From Welwitschia mirabilis (lineage: Eukaryota; Gnetophyta; Gnetopsida; Welwitschiales), in the NCBI GenBank assembly GCA_051453625.1, contig JBOZIK010000001.1, positions 221,739,685-221,803,684 on the forward strand: DNA of 64,000 nt. Reading direction: 5' to 3'. Under the pieces are notes generated by a model. The model did no database searches and was not told the DNA's origin. It saw only the letters and a program-made list of their open reading frames with translations. Position 1 is the stretch's first letter. Each line of letters starts with the position of its first letter. Shown piece after piece: positions 23,950 through 34,499 of the stretch. Position numbers and translations under genes: made by a program.

Positions 23950-24935
23950 TAATGAAAACCTTCTACAAAAAATACATCTTTTACCTTTAGTAGATTACTT
24001 TCTCTAATGGTACCAATAACTTTGATTTGATGCTTTTGCATTATCTTCTAAAGTTACAACTCCTTTATCTTATTTCCCCATGATGGTGAAGTTGGATTTA
24101 CTTACAATCATGTATCTTAGGCATTTACTATTAACATACGATGCATTCTTCTTCATTGGTCTGAGTGCTATTTAAGCTAAAAGAACTGGTTTCGATTTTC
24201 TATCCATATTTTCTTGGTTTATCCTTCACAAAATGTTGTACTAGTCTACTATGCTTCTTGGCATTGTTAGTGTAATACCTATTTTCTAAGTCCATTACAC
24301 ATCTATATTGATAATGACCTCTATTATGACAATAATAGCAAATAATATTATTTGTAAATATCAAATGTTCATACCTTAGCTTGGTTTATAGTTCCATTTT
24401 TCAAATAAAGAGGTTGAAGTACTAGTTGTGGCTTCATTTGTCCCAAGTCACGTTGTCACTTGAATTTCTACATTACTAGATCATCATATTTAAAGTATCC
24501 TTTCTTTAGGTAAATCTTTTAATGATTTTCTTTATATTTAAAATTTTCTTATCTTACATTCACCAAATCACACATTAGCATATCAACCTCACTTTTAAGA
24601 GATGAGTATTCTAAAGATAATTTATTGCTTATTTTTTTCCTTGTTCATAAGATTTCTCACGTGTATGAAGCAACTTTTTCATCTTAATACATACCTTTTC
24701 TAGTTTAATAAATTCTTTAGAATTTATTTCATACCTTTCTTGGAGACCAAAACCTATGTTATCTTCACTAAATGATTCATTTTCTTCTTCTTGAAAATGT
24801 GCAATAACTGTGAGAGTAGAACAAGATTCTTTATTAGACATTTTTATTCCTGTTGTAGTTTTTGTGTATCCTTTATATTTGTTTTTCCAAATTTGAAACT
24901 CATAAGATTGTAAGAACATCTGCATTCTCATTTTC
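23950..24935 (-). pseudogene. copia-A gag (with intact CCHC zinc knuckle) and protease region
   Basis: A 100-codon frame at 24629-24931 (minus) is rich in Lys and Glu with FSEDNIGFGL and EKSYEQGKK, typical of copia gag. Downstream, 24340-24299 encodes CYYCHNRGHYQYRC, a perfect CX2CX4HX4C nucleic-acid-binding knuckle. Protease-region fragments follow (SKSNFTIMGK and DKGVVTLEDN near 24090-24030). Gag forms the particle that packages the RNA, and the protease releases the mature proteins. The frame is broken between segments. Confidence 0.8.
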
Positions 24936-25030
24936 CAATAGGCATAGTTTGTCCCATTGAAGAGAGGAGGTCATACAAATGGCACCCCTTCCATTGTTCA
25001 CTCAGGAAAGTTACTCTTTTTCATGAGTAT

Positions 25031-25044
25031 CTACTTTGATACCA
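25031..25044 (-). promoter_or_regulatory. Primer-binding site of copia-A (initiator tRNA-Met type)
   Basis: The minus strand reads TGGTATCAAAGTAG just inside the 5' LTR. This is close to TGGTATCAGAGC, the complement of the plant initiator tRNA-Met 3' end used by many LTR elements. Confidence 0.8.
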
Positions 25045-25045
25045 C

Positions 25046-26515
25046 TTAAGGATCATAGAGGAGAGGGATGAATGAGTTTTACCAAATAAAAATCTAAACT
25101 AATAACAGAATGAAAATGCAAAATTAAAAGGGGAAAACACCATATAAGATAATGTAGTTTCCCACCCTAGGTATGTTCACATACAGAGGGTAGCTGCTAC
25201 TCACACCTCTAGATATTCTTGATCTATAAGAAAATTGTGGCACATCACCAACCTTACAACAAATAAGAGTCTCCTCATAAGACAATACTATCTTCCCCAC
25301 AAATAAATAGTGGTTTCCATTGGTGCATCATGAACCTTACAATAGTAAGAGTCTCCTTATAAGGTAGCACTGTCTTACTCACAAGGAAATAATGGTTTTC
25401 ACAGGTACACCATGAACCTTATAATAGACAAGTGCTCACAAACACTATCTCAAATTCACACTTGTACAAGGGTTGCCTTATAAAGAAATTAATTTAATAA
25501 TGGACTTACAGCAATATTGAATAAGATAGTCCAAAATGTAAAACCAAAAGTGTAATATAACAAGAAGCCTAAAGATTTATATTTGATCAAGATTTAAGAT
25601 TCTTAGTGTTATTATTGTCATCATGAGTGTAAATAAAGAATGTAGCAATGAAGATCCAAGAGTTAATGATGAAACCATTGCAAGCTCCATTGCAAATGTT
25701 CCCTTTGATTCTTCATAAGAAGTTCCTTTCATCCATGCCTTCTTTTGTTCTTGATTTTATCTTTGTTAGCTAAGATTCAAAAGTTAAGTATTCATTGAAA
25801 TTCCAAGACTTCTTAATTTGTTTCGTTAGTTAAAGAGTATCTAGTTGTTTAAGCTTAAAAAATAGTTGTCTAACTTTGTAACTGCTATGCAACAGATAGG
25901 GAATGTTTAGATGTCAAGGGCATAACTTTGATTTTTATTAACGTGGGCTTTGGTTTGAGAAGTCTTCACTTTTATAGACATCTACTAATAGTCAAACATC
26001 TTTACCTTGTAGACATCTTCAGTCAACTTATCCAAATTTTGATGAAACTTGTTCTATATAATCCTTAGGCCTCCATGCTCATGAATTTGTAATGTACAAG
26101 TTGATACTTCATCTGAAACATAAGATGTTAGTTAAAAACCAAATTGACTCTATTACTTATTTTAGCTTAGTGTAGACATCTTCAAACATGTAGATATCTT
26201 CACCTGTGTTAGCTTCAACTTTTAGCATAGTCATCTTAATGAGATAGTCATCTTAAGCCTGTGATATAATTTTCGGTACATTTAAGATGTCTTTAATTTC
26301 CTAGACGTTTTCATCAGAGATGCCTTCAATTTTCCAACTTTATTAAAAAAACTAATTTTTCAGTTTAGAATTTGATCCTTTTCATGAGATGTTGTCTTTG
26401 AAGATCCATCATGGTTTGAGGCCTATCAATATCTAATGTTCTTGGTATTAACCTATCTACATAATGACATTAAATATTTGACAAGTAAAATCATCAAAAC
26501 TAGATTTACCTATAA
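25046..26515 (-). repeat. 5' LTR of copia-A
   Basis: About 1.47 kb. It is bounded by the primer-binding site on the low-coordinate side and by repeat R on the other. Its two ends are similar to the separate fragments 13245-13695 and 20039-20356. A TATA box (minus, TATAAA) is at 25976-25971, about 540 bp into the LTR, and probably marks the element's promoter. The exact right end is blurred by mutation and no target duplication could be read. Confidence 0.7.
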
Positions 26516-26525
26516 GGTTTTACCA

Positions 26526-26944
26526 TTATTAAAAAATTAAATAGTCATCTAGTACTTGTATTATTTAATATGTTATATCATTACAATTAGAACTTATAAC
26601 ATAATAATTTTAAAGTATAATGAATTTAATAATAATTTGGGATTGCTTAATGGGGAAGGCAATCAAGTTAATCTATGATATTAATTTCTTAGTTCTTGAC
26701 ATTATCTAGATAAAATATTAATATAATTTGATGATTTAGCATTTAGTCTAATATTTTCCAGAATAGGAACCTATAATCCATTAAAATCAAATTAGTGCCA
26801 ATGCCTTTCTATCTAAGAAATATACTTTTTGTTAAGTTTTAGACTATGTGTTTTAGCTTGCATAATATAAATAGTCGATGTAGTAATCATGTTAAAAATT
26901 TCTATACTAACATGGATCAAAACTTGAATAGTAATGTTTGTATG

Positions 26945-26984
<40 letters not shown>

Positions 26985-27310
26985 TAAAATGTTCTATTTA
27001 TACCTACTTTTAAATAAATTTCTAAAGTCTAAGAAACCAAAACAAATATTTATGTTTAATCATTAGTAGCTCTAAGATGGGGAAAAAAACCTTATTAATG
27101 ATAGGGGAAGAACTAGTATATTTATATTTAGAAGAAATTTTGTTTAATTTTTAATAATTACACTAACATGTTAGGTTAAGAAAGCATGTCATCTTACATT
27201 ATGTTTTCTTTTTATTATAATAGATCTTTAACAAACATGGTGTAACTTGAAAAAGAAAAATTTTCCCAGTTACATCATGTGAAGGTATTTGAATTGCAAT
27301 TCCTTAGAAA
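26526..27310. repeat. Repeat R, copy 5 (right part)
   Basis: It begins with ATTAAAAAATTAAATAGTCATC, aligning to 17715 and 19097 in the middle of R, and continues to GGTATTTGAATTGCAAT. It is flush against the copia-A LTR, so it is the likely continuation of copy 2. It contains a (TA)n run at about 26947-26982. Confidence 0.7.
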
Positions 27311-28045
27311 TTTCAAAGCATATTTTTACTCTTAAATTTTCATTTATGATTTATAAATTTTAGAAAAAGATAATAAAGGTTCATGTTCAATTTGATTTTT
27401 TTCCATCATTTTCCTATTGTTTCTTATGTCTTTATTCATTATGTATTGATTTGTCTTTTGTTCATTTGGATTTGGATATTCTATTTCTTATCATAAATCA
27501 TTCCTGCATTATTTTCTAGATAANNNNNNNNNNNNNNNNNNNNNNNNNNNTATAGGATTTACTTTTTGATTTGTAGTTTCCTATATTTTATTTGTAGTTT
27601 TTTAGAGCTACTACATGTCGTTATTATAGTCTTGCAAATTAAGTGTTAGCACTCTGATGATTTGATTTCTTTAGCATTAAGAATTTAGCTAAGATATCTG
27701 ATATCTTTGTTTGCCCATTTTCTTATTTTTATTGATGTTGGATTAGTATTTTCTTGAATTTGTCATATATTTTGATTTACTTGGATATTTTAATGAGATT
27801 ATCACATTTTGTTGCTTTCTCTATAAGAATATAGTGTGTTTCCTATAATTTGGATTATAAGTTTATGAAAATGGACTTATTTTCTTGAATATTTTAGCTT
27901 CCTTGACTTGCTTCCTTCTTGAAAGTATAGAATAGATGAAAGTTAAATGGAAATTTCTTAACTATATGCATTTTACTATTACACATTACACAAATTTCAT
28001 TTGGATTCAAGGTACTCATCCTTTTTTTCCCTTTTGAAATGCTCG
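27311..28045. other. Unassigned AT-rich stretch
   Basis: No gene or repeat family was recognised. A 27-N gap lies at 27524-27550. Confidence 0.4.
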
Positions 28046-28624
28046 TTAAATTTTGGTTGAGTTTGAGAATATCATATACATTGTAAATACTATCTTTGTT
28101 GGGTTCTTTCTTTTTGTGAAGTTTGGTGATTTCTATTCCCTAGAATTTTCACTTATGCTCCTAATGAATTTTCATGCTTCATATATTTCTTTTTTCAGGA
28201 ACTTTCCATTAATAATCATTTTGAAGAATTTTCCACTATTTGATCTTAATCCATTATAAAAGAATAAAACTAGTCTTCCTTCCTCATAGTAGTGTTAAAG
28301 GATTTCTTATCTTTTTGCATAGAGTTTATAGGTTCTCTTGGTAAGGCCTCTTGTTTGTATAAAGAGAAGAAATATTTTAAGATTGTGCTTTTGAGTGTTT
28401 CAAAATTTTAATTGAAAAAGGTTTTAGAGATATATATCATTCTTTTTTTTAATTTTTTATTTTTTAGGTATATAATTAAAGAGGATAAATTTTTCATCTC
28501 CTATTTGAAGAAGGTTATTATTTCCAAAGACATGAGTTACACCTTTATATTCTTGAATATGTAAGTGTGAATCCTAATTTTCCAAATTTTTAAATAATGT
28601 AAGATGTAAATTGATTAAAAGACT
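28046..28624. repeat. Local duplication pair 1, left copy
   Basis: It aligns to 28858-29436 over about 580 bp with visible point differences throughout (for example GAGAATATCATATACATTG against GAGAATGTCCTATATATTG). Divergence is clearly higher than at gap-flank duplications, so it looks like a real old duplication. The 68-codon frame at 28053-28259 is not conserved in the other copy. Confidence 0.7.
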
Positions 28625-28659
28625 TGTTAAATGCATGGTACAACATCATATATGCACAT

Positions 28660-28742
28660 AGCCATTTCTATATACATCGGTGCCATTGCAACATCTACTT
28701 TTTCGATGAGCTGGCTGGCAACCGACGACAACTATATGCGGC
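28660..28742. other. GC-richer island cut by a gap, origin unknown
   Basis: Bases 28677-28742 contain several CpGs (catcgg, ttcgat, aaccgacgac, tgcggc) in a region otherwise almost free of CpG. Two overlapping plus-strand frames pass through it, but neither matches a family I recognise. It sits between the two halves of duplication pair 1 and runs into the 100-N gap 28743-28842. It could be the edge of an exon, a recent insertion or a foreign contig end. Confidence 0.3.
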
Positions 28743-28857
28743 NNNNNNNNNNNNNNNNNNNNNNNNNNNNNNNNNNNNNNNNNNNNNNNNNNNNNNNNNN
28801 NNNNNNNNNNNNNNNNNNNNNNNNNNNNNNNNNNNNNNNNNNTTTAAACTTCTCTTT

Positions 28858-29436
28858 AAATTTTGATTGAGTTTGAGAATGTCCTATATATTGTAAATAC
28901 TAGCTTTGTTGGGTTCTTTCCTTTTATGAAGTTTGGTGATTTCTACTTCCTATAATTTTCACTTATTCTCCTAATGAATTTTCATGTTTCATATATTTAT
29001 TTTTTTAAGAAGTTCCCATTAATCATCATTTTGAAATTTTTTTTGCTATTTGATATTAATCCATTATAAAAGAATCAAATTAGTCTTCCTTCTTCATAGT
29101 GATGTTAAAGGATTTCTTATTTTTTCACATAAATTTTGTAAGTCCTCTTGTTAAGGCCTCTTGTTTGTATGAAGAGAAGAAATGTTTTAAGATTGTACTT
29201 TCAAGTGTTTCAAATTTTTAATTAAGAAGGGTTTTAAAGATATATATTAATTTTTTATTTTATATTTTTAAGTTATATAATTGAAGAGAACAAATTTTGC
29301 ATCTTCTATTTGAAGAAGGTTATTATTTCCAAAGACAATGAATTACACTTTTATATTCTTGAATGTGTAAGTATGAATTCACATATTCTAAATATTTAGA
29401 TAATGTAGTAGATAAATTGATTAAAATACTTGTTAG
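28858..29436. repeat. Local duplication pair 1, right copy
   Basis: Similar to 28046-28624 in order and content, including TGTTGGGTTCTTTC, AAGTTTGGTGATTTCTA and CTCTTGTTTGTAT blocks. Confidence 0.7.
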
Positions 29437-29446
29437 ATGACTATTT

Positions 29447-30848
29447 TCTATGAAATTGGAAATGGCTTATGGGAATACATTTCAACTTTTGTGAATTAAA
29501 CTTGAGTGTGATTTAAATAACACTATATATGTTTATAGGTAACCCAAGAAAAAAAGGTATTTAATGTAGTTTCATAATGGAAATGAAACATAACTTTATT
29601 ATGAAGAGTATGTTTAGTTAAGAAAAAGGAAGTAGATTTAGTCAATTAAGTAATGTCTCATTAAGAAAGAATACTATTAACATGCACTAGAATTTCTTAA
29701 CAGGCATTTAGTAAGAATACTAATAACCATAAGAAAAAGAAAAGAAGATAATATATTCAATGAATTCGACAATGACTTCAACTGAGATAAGAATAACTTA
29801 GAAAATCACAATGATAATATGATGAAGATCAAAGTTAAATATAAAATATAAAAAGTCCATTCATCAACACATATGAATGTATATGCAACTTCATGTTATA
29901 TTTTTAACATCCATTATGTCTTATATATTTTATTTATAAATAAAAACTATGGAATCATTCATAAATAAATAAAATCTTAACTAAAGTTAACAATATTAAA
30001 AGACAATATATTTATGCATTACTAAAATTACAAGTTACCATAAAAATTCCATTATCTAACATTAATAAGGACTTGTACATTTTGTTCTTTACTTAATCTC
30101 TTTAGTAAATATTGATCTTTCATTATTCAAACCATTCCTTTGATTTCTTGCTTGTTAAAGTATAATTTATTTAAAATTAAACCAAGTGATGATGAAAATA
30201 TCTACTTTGTAATGCTTTTGGTAACTACATGGTTTCCAACCTTATCTCACATCATAGAATTAAATTAAAATATTTTCATATAAAACTAAGTAAAGAGATG
30301 TGTATATATGTGTGTAGTCCAATAGAAGATTTTAACAAGAGATTTTAAATAATAAATATAAGTATCAAGTTAGTGAATTCACTAATTTATAGTATAAGTG
30401 AAAAAGCACTCTCATTTTAGCAAACACAATGTGTACTTAGTTATTTTACTTCAAGAATGGTCATATGATCTCCACTTATCTAACTACCACTCTAGTAAAA
30501 TACTCATTAAATTTCATTTTACTTATTTGCAGCTTAGAGTCAATAACATTGAAAATATAGTGATACAGCTAAGCTTGGACTATTGCTTTGTATTTTGTGG
30601 AATCCACCACCTCTCGTTTTCACCTTTTCTTAATTTAATAACTTATAAGACTCTTTTTTTTAACTGTAGATTTGATTAAAGTAGTAGCCAGCCATGTAGG
30701 GCACTTTTACTCTTCTTCACTTATCCTTCTCTCTTAGACCAAATCCTTTGCCTTATAAGTAAGTCTAATACTCAGACTAAATATCGCATTTACTCTCAAA
30801 AAGTAGCCATGGACTATAGTGTTAGATGTGTGGTCCCCATGCGCAATC
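29447..30848. repeat. Local duplication pair 2, left copy (gene upstream region)
   Basis: It aligns to 31107-32475 over about 1.4 kb (shared ATATATGTTTATAGGTAACCCA, AGAAAATCACAATGATAATATG, AACATTAATAAGGACTT and CTACCACTCTAGTAAAA blocks). The offset between the two ATGs is 1659 bp. It carries the decayed promoter and start of the zinc-finger gene, and similarity stops just after the start codon. Confidence 0.8.
30667..30848 (+). pseudogene. Truncated promoter and start-codon copy of the zinc-finger gene
   Basis: Bases 30667-30822 align to 32325-32481 of the intact gene, including the TATA-like CTTATAAGTAAG and the GTAGCCATGGAC start context (ATG at 30809). After the first two codons the sequence is unrelated and soon meets the gap 30849-30948, so no zinc-finger part is seen. 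Most differences are C to T or G to A. Of eight CpGs in the intact copy only one is kept, which points to long-term methylation of this copy. The short frame running through the gap is not a gene. Confidence 0.75.
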
Positions 30849-31106
30849 NNNNNNNNNNNNNNNNNNNNNNNNNNNNNNNNNNNNNNNNNNNNNNNNNNNN
30901 NNNNNNNNNNNNNNNNNNNNNNNNNNNNNNNNNNNNNNNNNNNNNNNNCTTTGTGATGGTTCAAATCAAAATTAGTGTGAAAGATATCATAATCAAAAAT
31001 AATAAAAATTCAAATTGTTTGAAAATAAAAAAAGGACTACTAAAATGCTACATTTTAATGTTAATCCGAGAATTCCCTTTAATGCAAGAATTCCTTTTAT
31101 TGTGGT

Positions 31107-32475
31107 TAGGAAATTAGAAAGGGCTTATTGCAACACATTTCAACTTCTATGAATTAGACTTGAATGTGATTAAAATAACATCATATATGTTTATAGGTAA
31201 CCCAAAAAAAAAAGGTATTCAATGTAGTTCCATAATGGAAATGGAACATAACTTTATTACAAAGAGTATGTTTAGTTTAAAAAACTAAGTTCGTTCAGTT
31301 AATTAAGTTAACTTCTCATTAATAAAGGACACTATTGGCATGTAGTAGGCTTCGCTAACAAACATTTAGTAAGAATACTAATAACTATCAAAAAAGAAAA
31401 GAAGATAAAATATACAATGAATTCAACAATGACTTCAACTGAGATAATAATATCTTAGAAAATCACAATGATAATATGGTGAAGATCAAAGTTAAATATC
31501 AAATATAAAAAGTCCATTCGTCAATGCATATGAATGCATATGCAACTTCATTTCAGATTTTTGACATCCATTATGACTTATGTTTTTTATTCACAAATAA
31601 AAGAAAGCTTAGCTAAAGCTATCAACTTAAAAAGATGATTTAGTTATGCATTACTAGAATTGCAGGTTACTATAAAAATTCCATTCTCTAACATTAATAA
31701 GGACTTATACATTTTGTTCTTTGCTCAATCTCTTTAACAACTATTGACCTTTTGTTATTTAAGCCATTCCTTTGATTGCTTGCTTGTTGAACTATAATTT
31801 ATTTAAAATTAAACCAAGTGATGATGAAAATGTCTACTTTATAATGCTTTTGGTAACTACATGGTTTCCAACCTTATCTCACATCATAGAATTAAGTTAA
31901 AATATTTCCATATAAAATTAAATAAAAAGATGTGTGTGTCATATATATATATATATATATATATAAAAGTGTAGTCCAATAAAAGATTTTAACAAAAAAA
32001 TTTAAATACTAAATATAAGTATCAAGTTAGTGAATTCATTAATTTATAGTATAAATGAAAAAGCACTATCATTTTAGCAAAGATAATGTGTATTTAGTTA
32101 CTTTACTTAGAGGATGGTCATATGATCTCCAGTTATTTAACTACCACTCTAGTAAAAATACTCGTAAAAGTTCATTTTACTTATCTGCAGTTCAGAGTCA
32201 ATAACATTGAAAATAGAGTGATACAGCTAAAATCGGACTGTTGATTTGTATTTTGTGGAAGCCACCACATCTCTTTTCCATCTTTTCTTAATTTAATAAC
32301 TTCTAAAGACTCTTTTGTTTAACTGTAGATCGAATTGGAGTAGCAACCGGCCGTGCAGGGCGCTTGCACTCTGCTTCACTTGCCCTTCTCTCTCAGACCA
32401 AATCCTTCGCCTTATAAGTAAGTCCACCGTTCAGACTGCACAGCGCATTTGCTCTCGAGAAGTAGCCATGGACTG
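31107..32475. repeat. Local duplication pair 2, right copy (upstream region of the intact gene)
   Basis: The counterpart of 29447-30848. It includes a (TA)n run at 31941-31964 absent at the same length from the left copy. Its last 150 bp form the core promoter and 5' leader of the zinc-finger gene and are clearly less AT-rich than the rest. Confidence 0.8.
32413..32418 (+). promoter_or_regulatory. TATA-like box of the zinc-finger gene
   Basis: TATAAG within CCTTATAAGTAAG lies 55 bp before the chosen ATG (32468). A start of transcription about 25-30 bp downstream would leave a short leader. It is conserved in the decayed upstream copy. It also argues against the in-frame ATG at 32315, which would precede the box. 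Confidence 0.5.
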
Positions 32476-33502
32476 TAAAAGGTTCAAACCCACCCCCGAC
32501 GAAACCAACTCCTCCAAAACGCTTAGAATAGCGTCTGCGCCACTTCCACCTTTGTCTGTCCCTTCCCATCCGTTTCCTCTCTCTGCCGACGTAAATCGTT
32601 TGGCTCCTGACCATCACTGTTACGCCGATGATGATTATCATTGCGGTGGAGGTGATGACGATCTTCGATGTGGAGTAGATTACGGCGGTTTGGTACTTCT
32701 GGCGAAAGTGGCGCTCGAGAATGCGGGCTTCCGGCTGCAAGATAATGGCCAAAAGCCTCTCACCATACGCTTTTCGACTACTCGTACAACTCAAGAGGCG
32801 AACTGTTTGCAGACTCAACCTGCGTCTGATACGGATATGCACATGAAACCTTCGAACAGCAACATGGTTCCGACGACGAAGAAGAAACGCTCGTCCCTTG
32901 CTTCTCTTTCTGGTGTTCATACTCTTGTCCGTGCTGAAAAGTATGAATGTGGGACATGCAGCCGCAGTTTCAGCTCGTTTCAGGCCCTCGGAGGACACCG
33001 CACTAGCTGCTTAAATAAGCTAAGGATGATGCAAAAGCGACAAGGTTTGAGTACGAAAAACGTTGATTATGGTAGGGCTGAATCTGGTGTATCTTTTTCT
33101 TCGTCTGCGAAGGGAGATTTTGGGGTTGGGGGAGGTCGCTTGGCCGCATCGTCTGGACGTTTGCATGAGTGTCCGATTTGTGGGAAAATGTTTACTTCTG
33201 GTCAGGCCTTGGGCGGCCATAAGAGATCTCATAACCCTCCCGCCCTTGTTTCTCTGTCTGGTATCTCTTCTGCAACCCAAATTGTGGATATGTCAACTAC
33301 TCTGATAAACCAAGGAATGGTCTCGAGTCAATCTTCGGCTTCCGCTGTGGGAAGCGAGCACCAAGACGTGGATCGAATGGAGGTAACGGCAAAACATGAA
33401 GAAAAAGGTGCACCGTCACCGCCGTTGCAGAGGACGTTTCTGATTCCTGATCTAAATTTTACTCCTCCGAGAGACGAGGAAAACGACATGGGTTGGTTAT
33501 AG
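32468..33502 (+). CDS. C2H2 zinc-finger transcriptional repressor, ZAT-like (two QALGGH fingers, EAR motif)
   Basis: A single uninterrupted frame of 344 residues. Finger 1 is at about residues 159-181 (CGTC, then FQALGGHRTSC) and finger 2 at 235-255 (CPIC, then GQALGGHKRSH). QALGGH is the plant-specific DNA-contact motif. A basic KKKR at about 138-141 may be a nuclear signal, and DLNFTPP at 328-334 is an EAR motif that recruits TOPLESS-type corepressors. The family acts in the nucleus, often in stress or developmental repression; targets here are unknown. Oddity: finger 1 ends in Cys instead of the second His (C2HC). Start: the ATG at 32468 has a good context (GCCATGG) and follows a TATA box. 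The frame stays open back to an ATG at 32315 (395 residues), but that lies upstream of the box. It is GC- and CpG-rich compared with its surroundings and intronless, as is usual for this family. Confidence 0.9.
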   Translation: MDCKRFKPTPDETNSSKTLRIASAPLPPLSVPSHPFPLSADVNRLAPDHHCYADDDYHCGGGDDDLRCGVDYGGLVLLAKVALENAGFRLQDNGQKPLTIRFSTTRTTQEANCLQTQPASDTDMHMKPSNSNMVPTTKKKRSSLASLSGVHTLVRAEKYECGTCSRSFSSFQALGGHRTSCLNKLRMMQKRQGLSTKNVDYGRAESGVSFSSSAKGDFGVGGGRLAASSGRLHECPICGKMFTSGQALGGHKRSHNPPALVSLSGISSATQIVDMSTTLINQGMVSSQSSASAVGSEHQDVDRMEVTAKHEEKGAPSPPLQRTFLIPDLNFTPPRDEENDMGWL

Positions 33503-33682
33503 ACGTTTCGCGCCGTTTGTTTCCTTTTACTCATTGCTGTCAGCTCTCTTTGACTTGTTTTCTATTGTTGCCAATCACATTTATTTCCGTTAAGTAACAG
33601 TCTTATGTACCTCCGCTTTTCTCTGCTAAGAAAATGGAATCGGCAAAAAAACTGACTGCGAATTGTCATTACCTGTAGGTGA

Positions 33683-33688
33683 AATAAA
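33683..33688 (+). terminator. Candidate polyadenylation signal
   Basis: AATAAA about 180 bp after the stop codon of the zinc-finger gene. The surrounding AT-rich DNA makes chance occurrence possible. Confidence 0.35.
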
Positions 33689-33699
33689 TTCAGAAATAT

Positions 33700-34060
33700 T
33701 TAAGCTGAAATTGCAAATTAAATGAGCTTTCTATGGAACTTGAATTTTGTTTAATTTGATCTATTAACTAGTTTAATTTTGTTATGAACTTATTCTGTAT
33801 ATAAAGAATTTAAGTATTTATTGGACAAAAAGTAAATATAGCATGAGTCTTAAATTTTGTGTAACATAAGTTAGTCTTAGGGTGATCGTGCTAGCTATAT
33901 TCCTAAGGGGAGTTGATGTCACTAAAAATTTAGAGTTTGACATCCCTTTAAGAGTTTTATTCATAAAAATCTTTAGATAAATCAACCAATTTATAGCTTT
34001 CATGTTTCATAGCTTTCTTCACCTATTAATTTGAACTTATAGACATGCATTTCTTTCCTA
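33700..34060. other. Unassigned 3' flank of the zinc-finger gene
   Basis: No domain or repeat was recognised. The 61-codon minus frame at 33818-34003 has no family resemblance. Confidence 0.4.
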
Positions 34061-34486
34061 ATTAATTGTTCTTCCAAAAATGCCTCATTTCATTACAAAA
34101 TAAGTGAAGAATGGAATAAAAGAAAACAAACAAGCAAACAAACAATATAATGAAATTTAGCCTCTCCAATCTTACATCTCGAACCAGCATAGAGTTTTAT
34201 TAAGTTAACTACAAATCAATCGTCACAATGAACATAAGCTATTCCTCTAGTTCAAGCCACAACCTCAAGTAATAATGTAGAAAATGCTTCTAACCACACT
34301 CTCACTAGAAAAGCTATGCCCTTTTATATTACAAGGGTTTAATACAACACCCTAAAATAACATTGATCCCACAAACTTCCTTTTCTTTATTTTCCTTTTC
34401 TCTCTAATTATTTATTTATTTTACTAACATAATGTCACTTTTAACATAAAGGAGAAATAGAAGTTTTGGCTTCACAATACCTAACA
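34061..34486 (-). repeat. 3' LTR of copia-B (left end approximate)
   Basis: On the minus strand the LTR starts TGTTAGGTATTGTGAAG at 34486 after a purine-rich tract. A clear TATA box (TATAAAAGGGC) is at about 34329-34319 and an AATAAA signal at about 34201-34195. This gives the U3-R order of a compact copia LTR. The end near 34060 is a guess and no partner LTR was found. Confidence 0.55.
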
Positions 34487-34499
34487 ATCTCCAATATAA
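34487..34499 (-). promoter_or_regulatory. Polypurine tract of copia-B
   Basis: The minus strand reads TATATTGGAGATT directly before the LTR start TGTTAGG. The form TTGGAGATTGTTRGG is common in plant copia elements. Confidence 0.6.

Noticed and set aside
32393-32998. A 201-codon minus-strand frame opposite the zinc-finger gene
   Set aside because: It is a shadow of the conserved plus-strand gene, arises from its higher GC content and has no recognisable domain.
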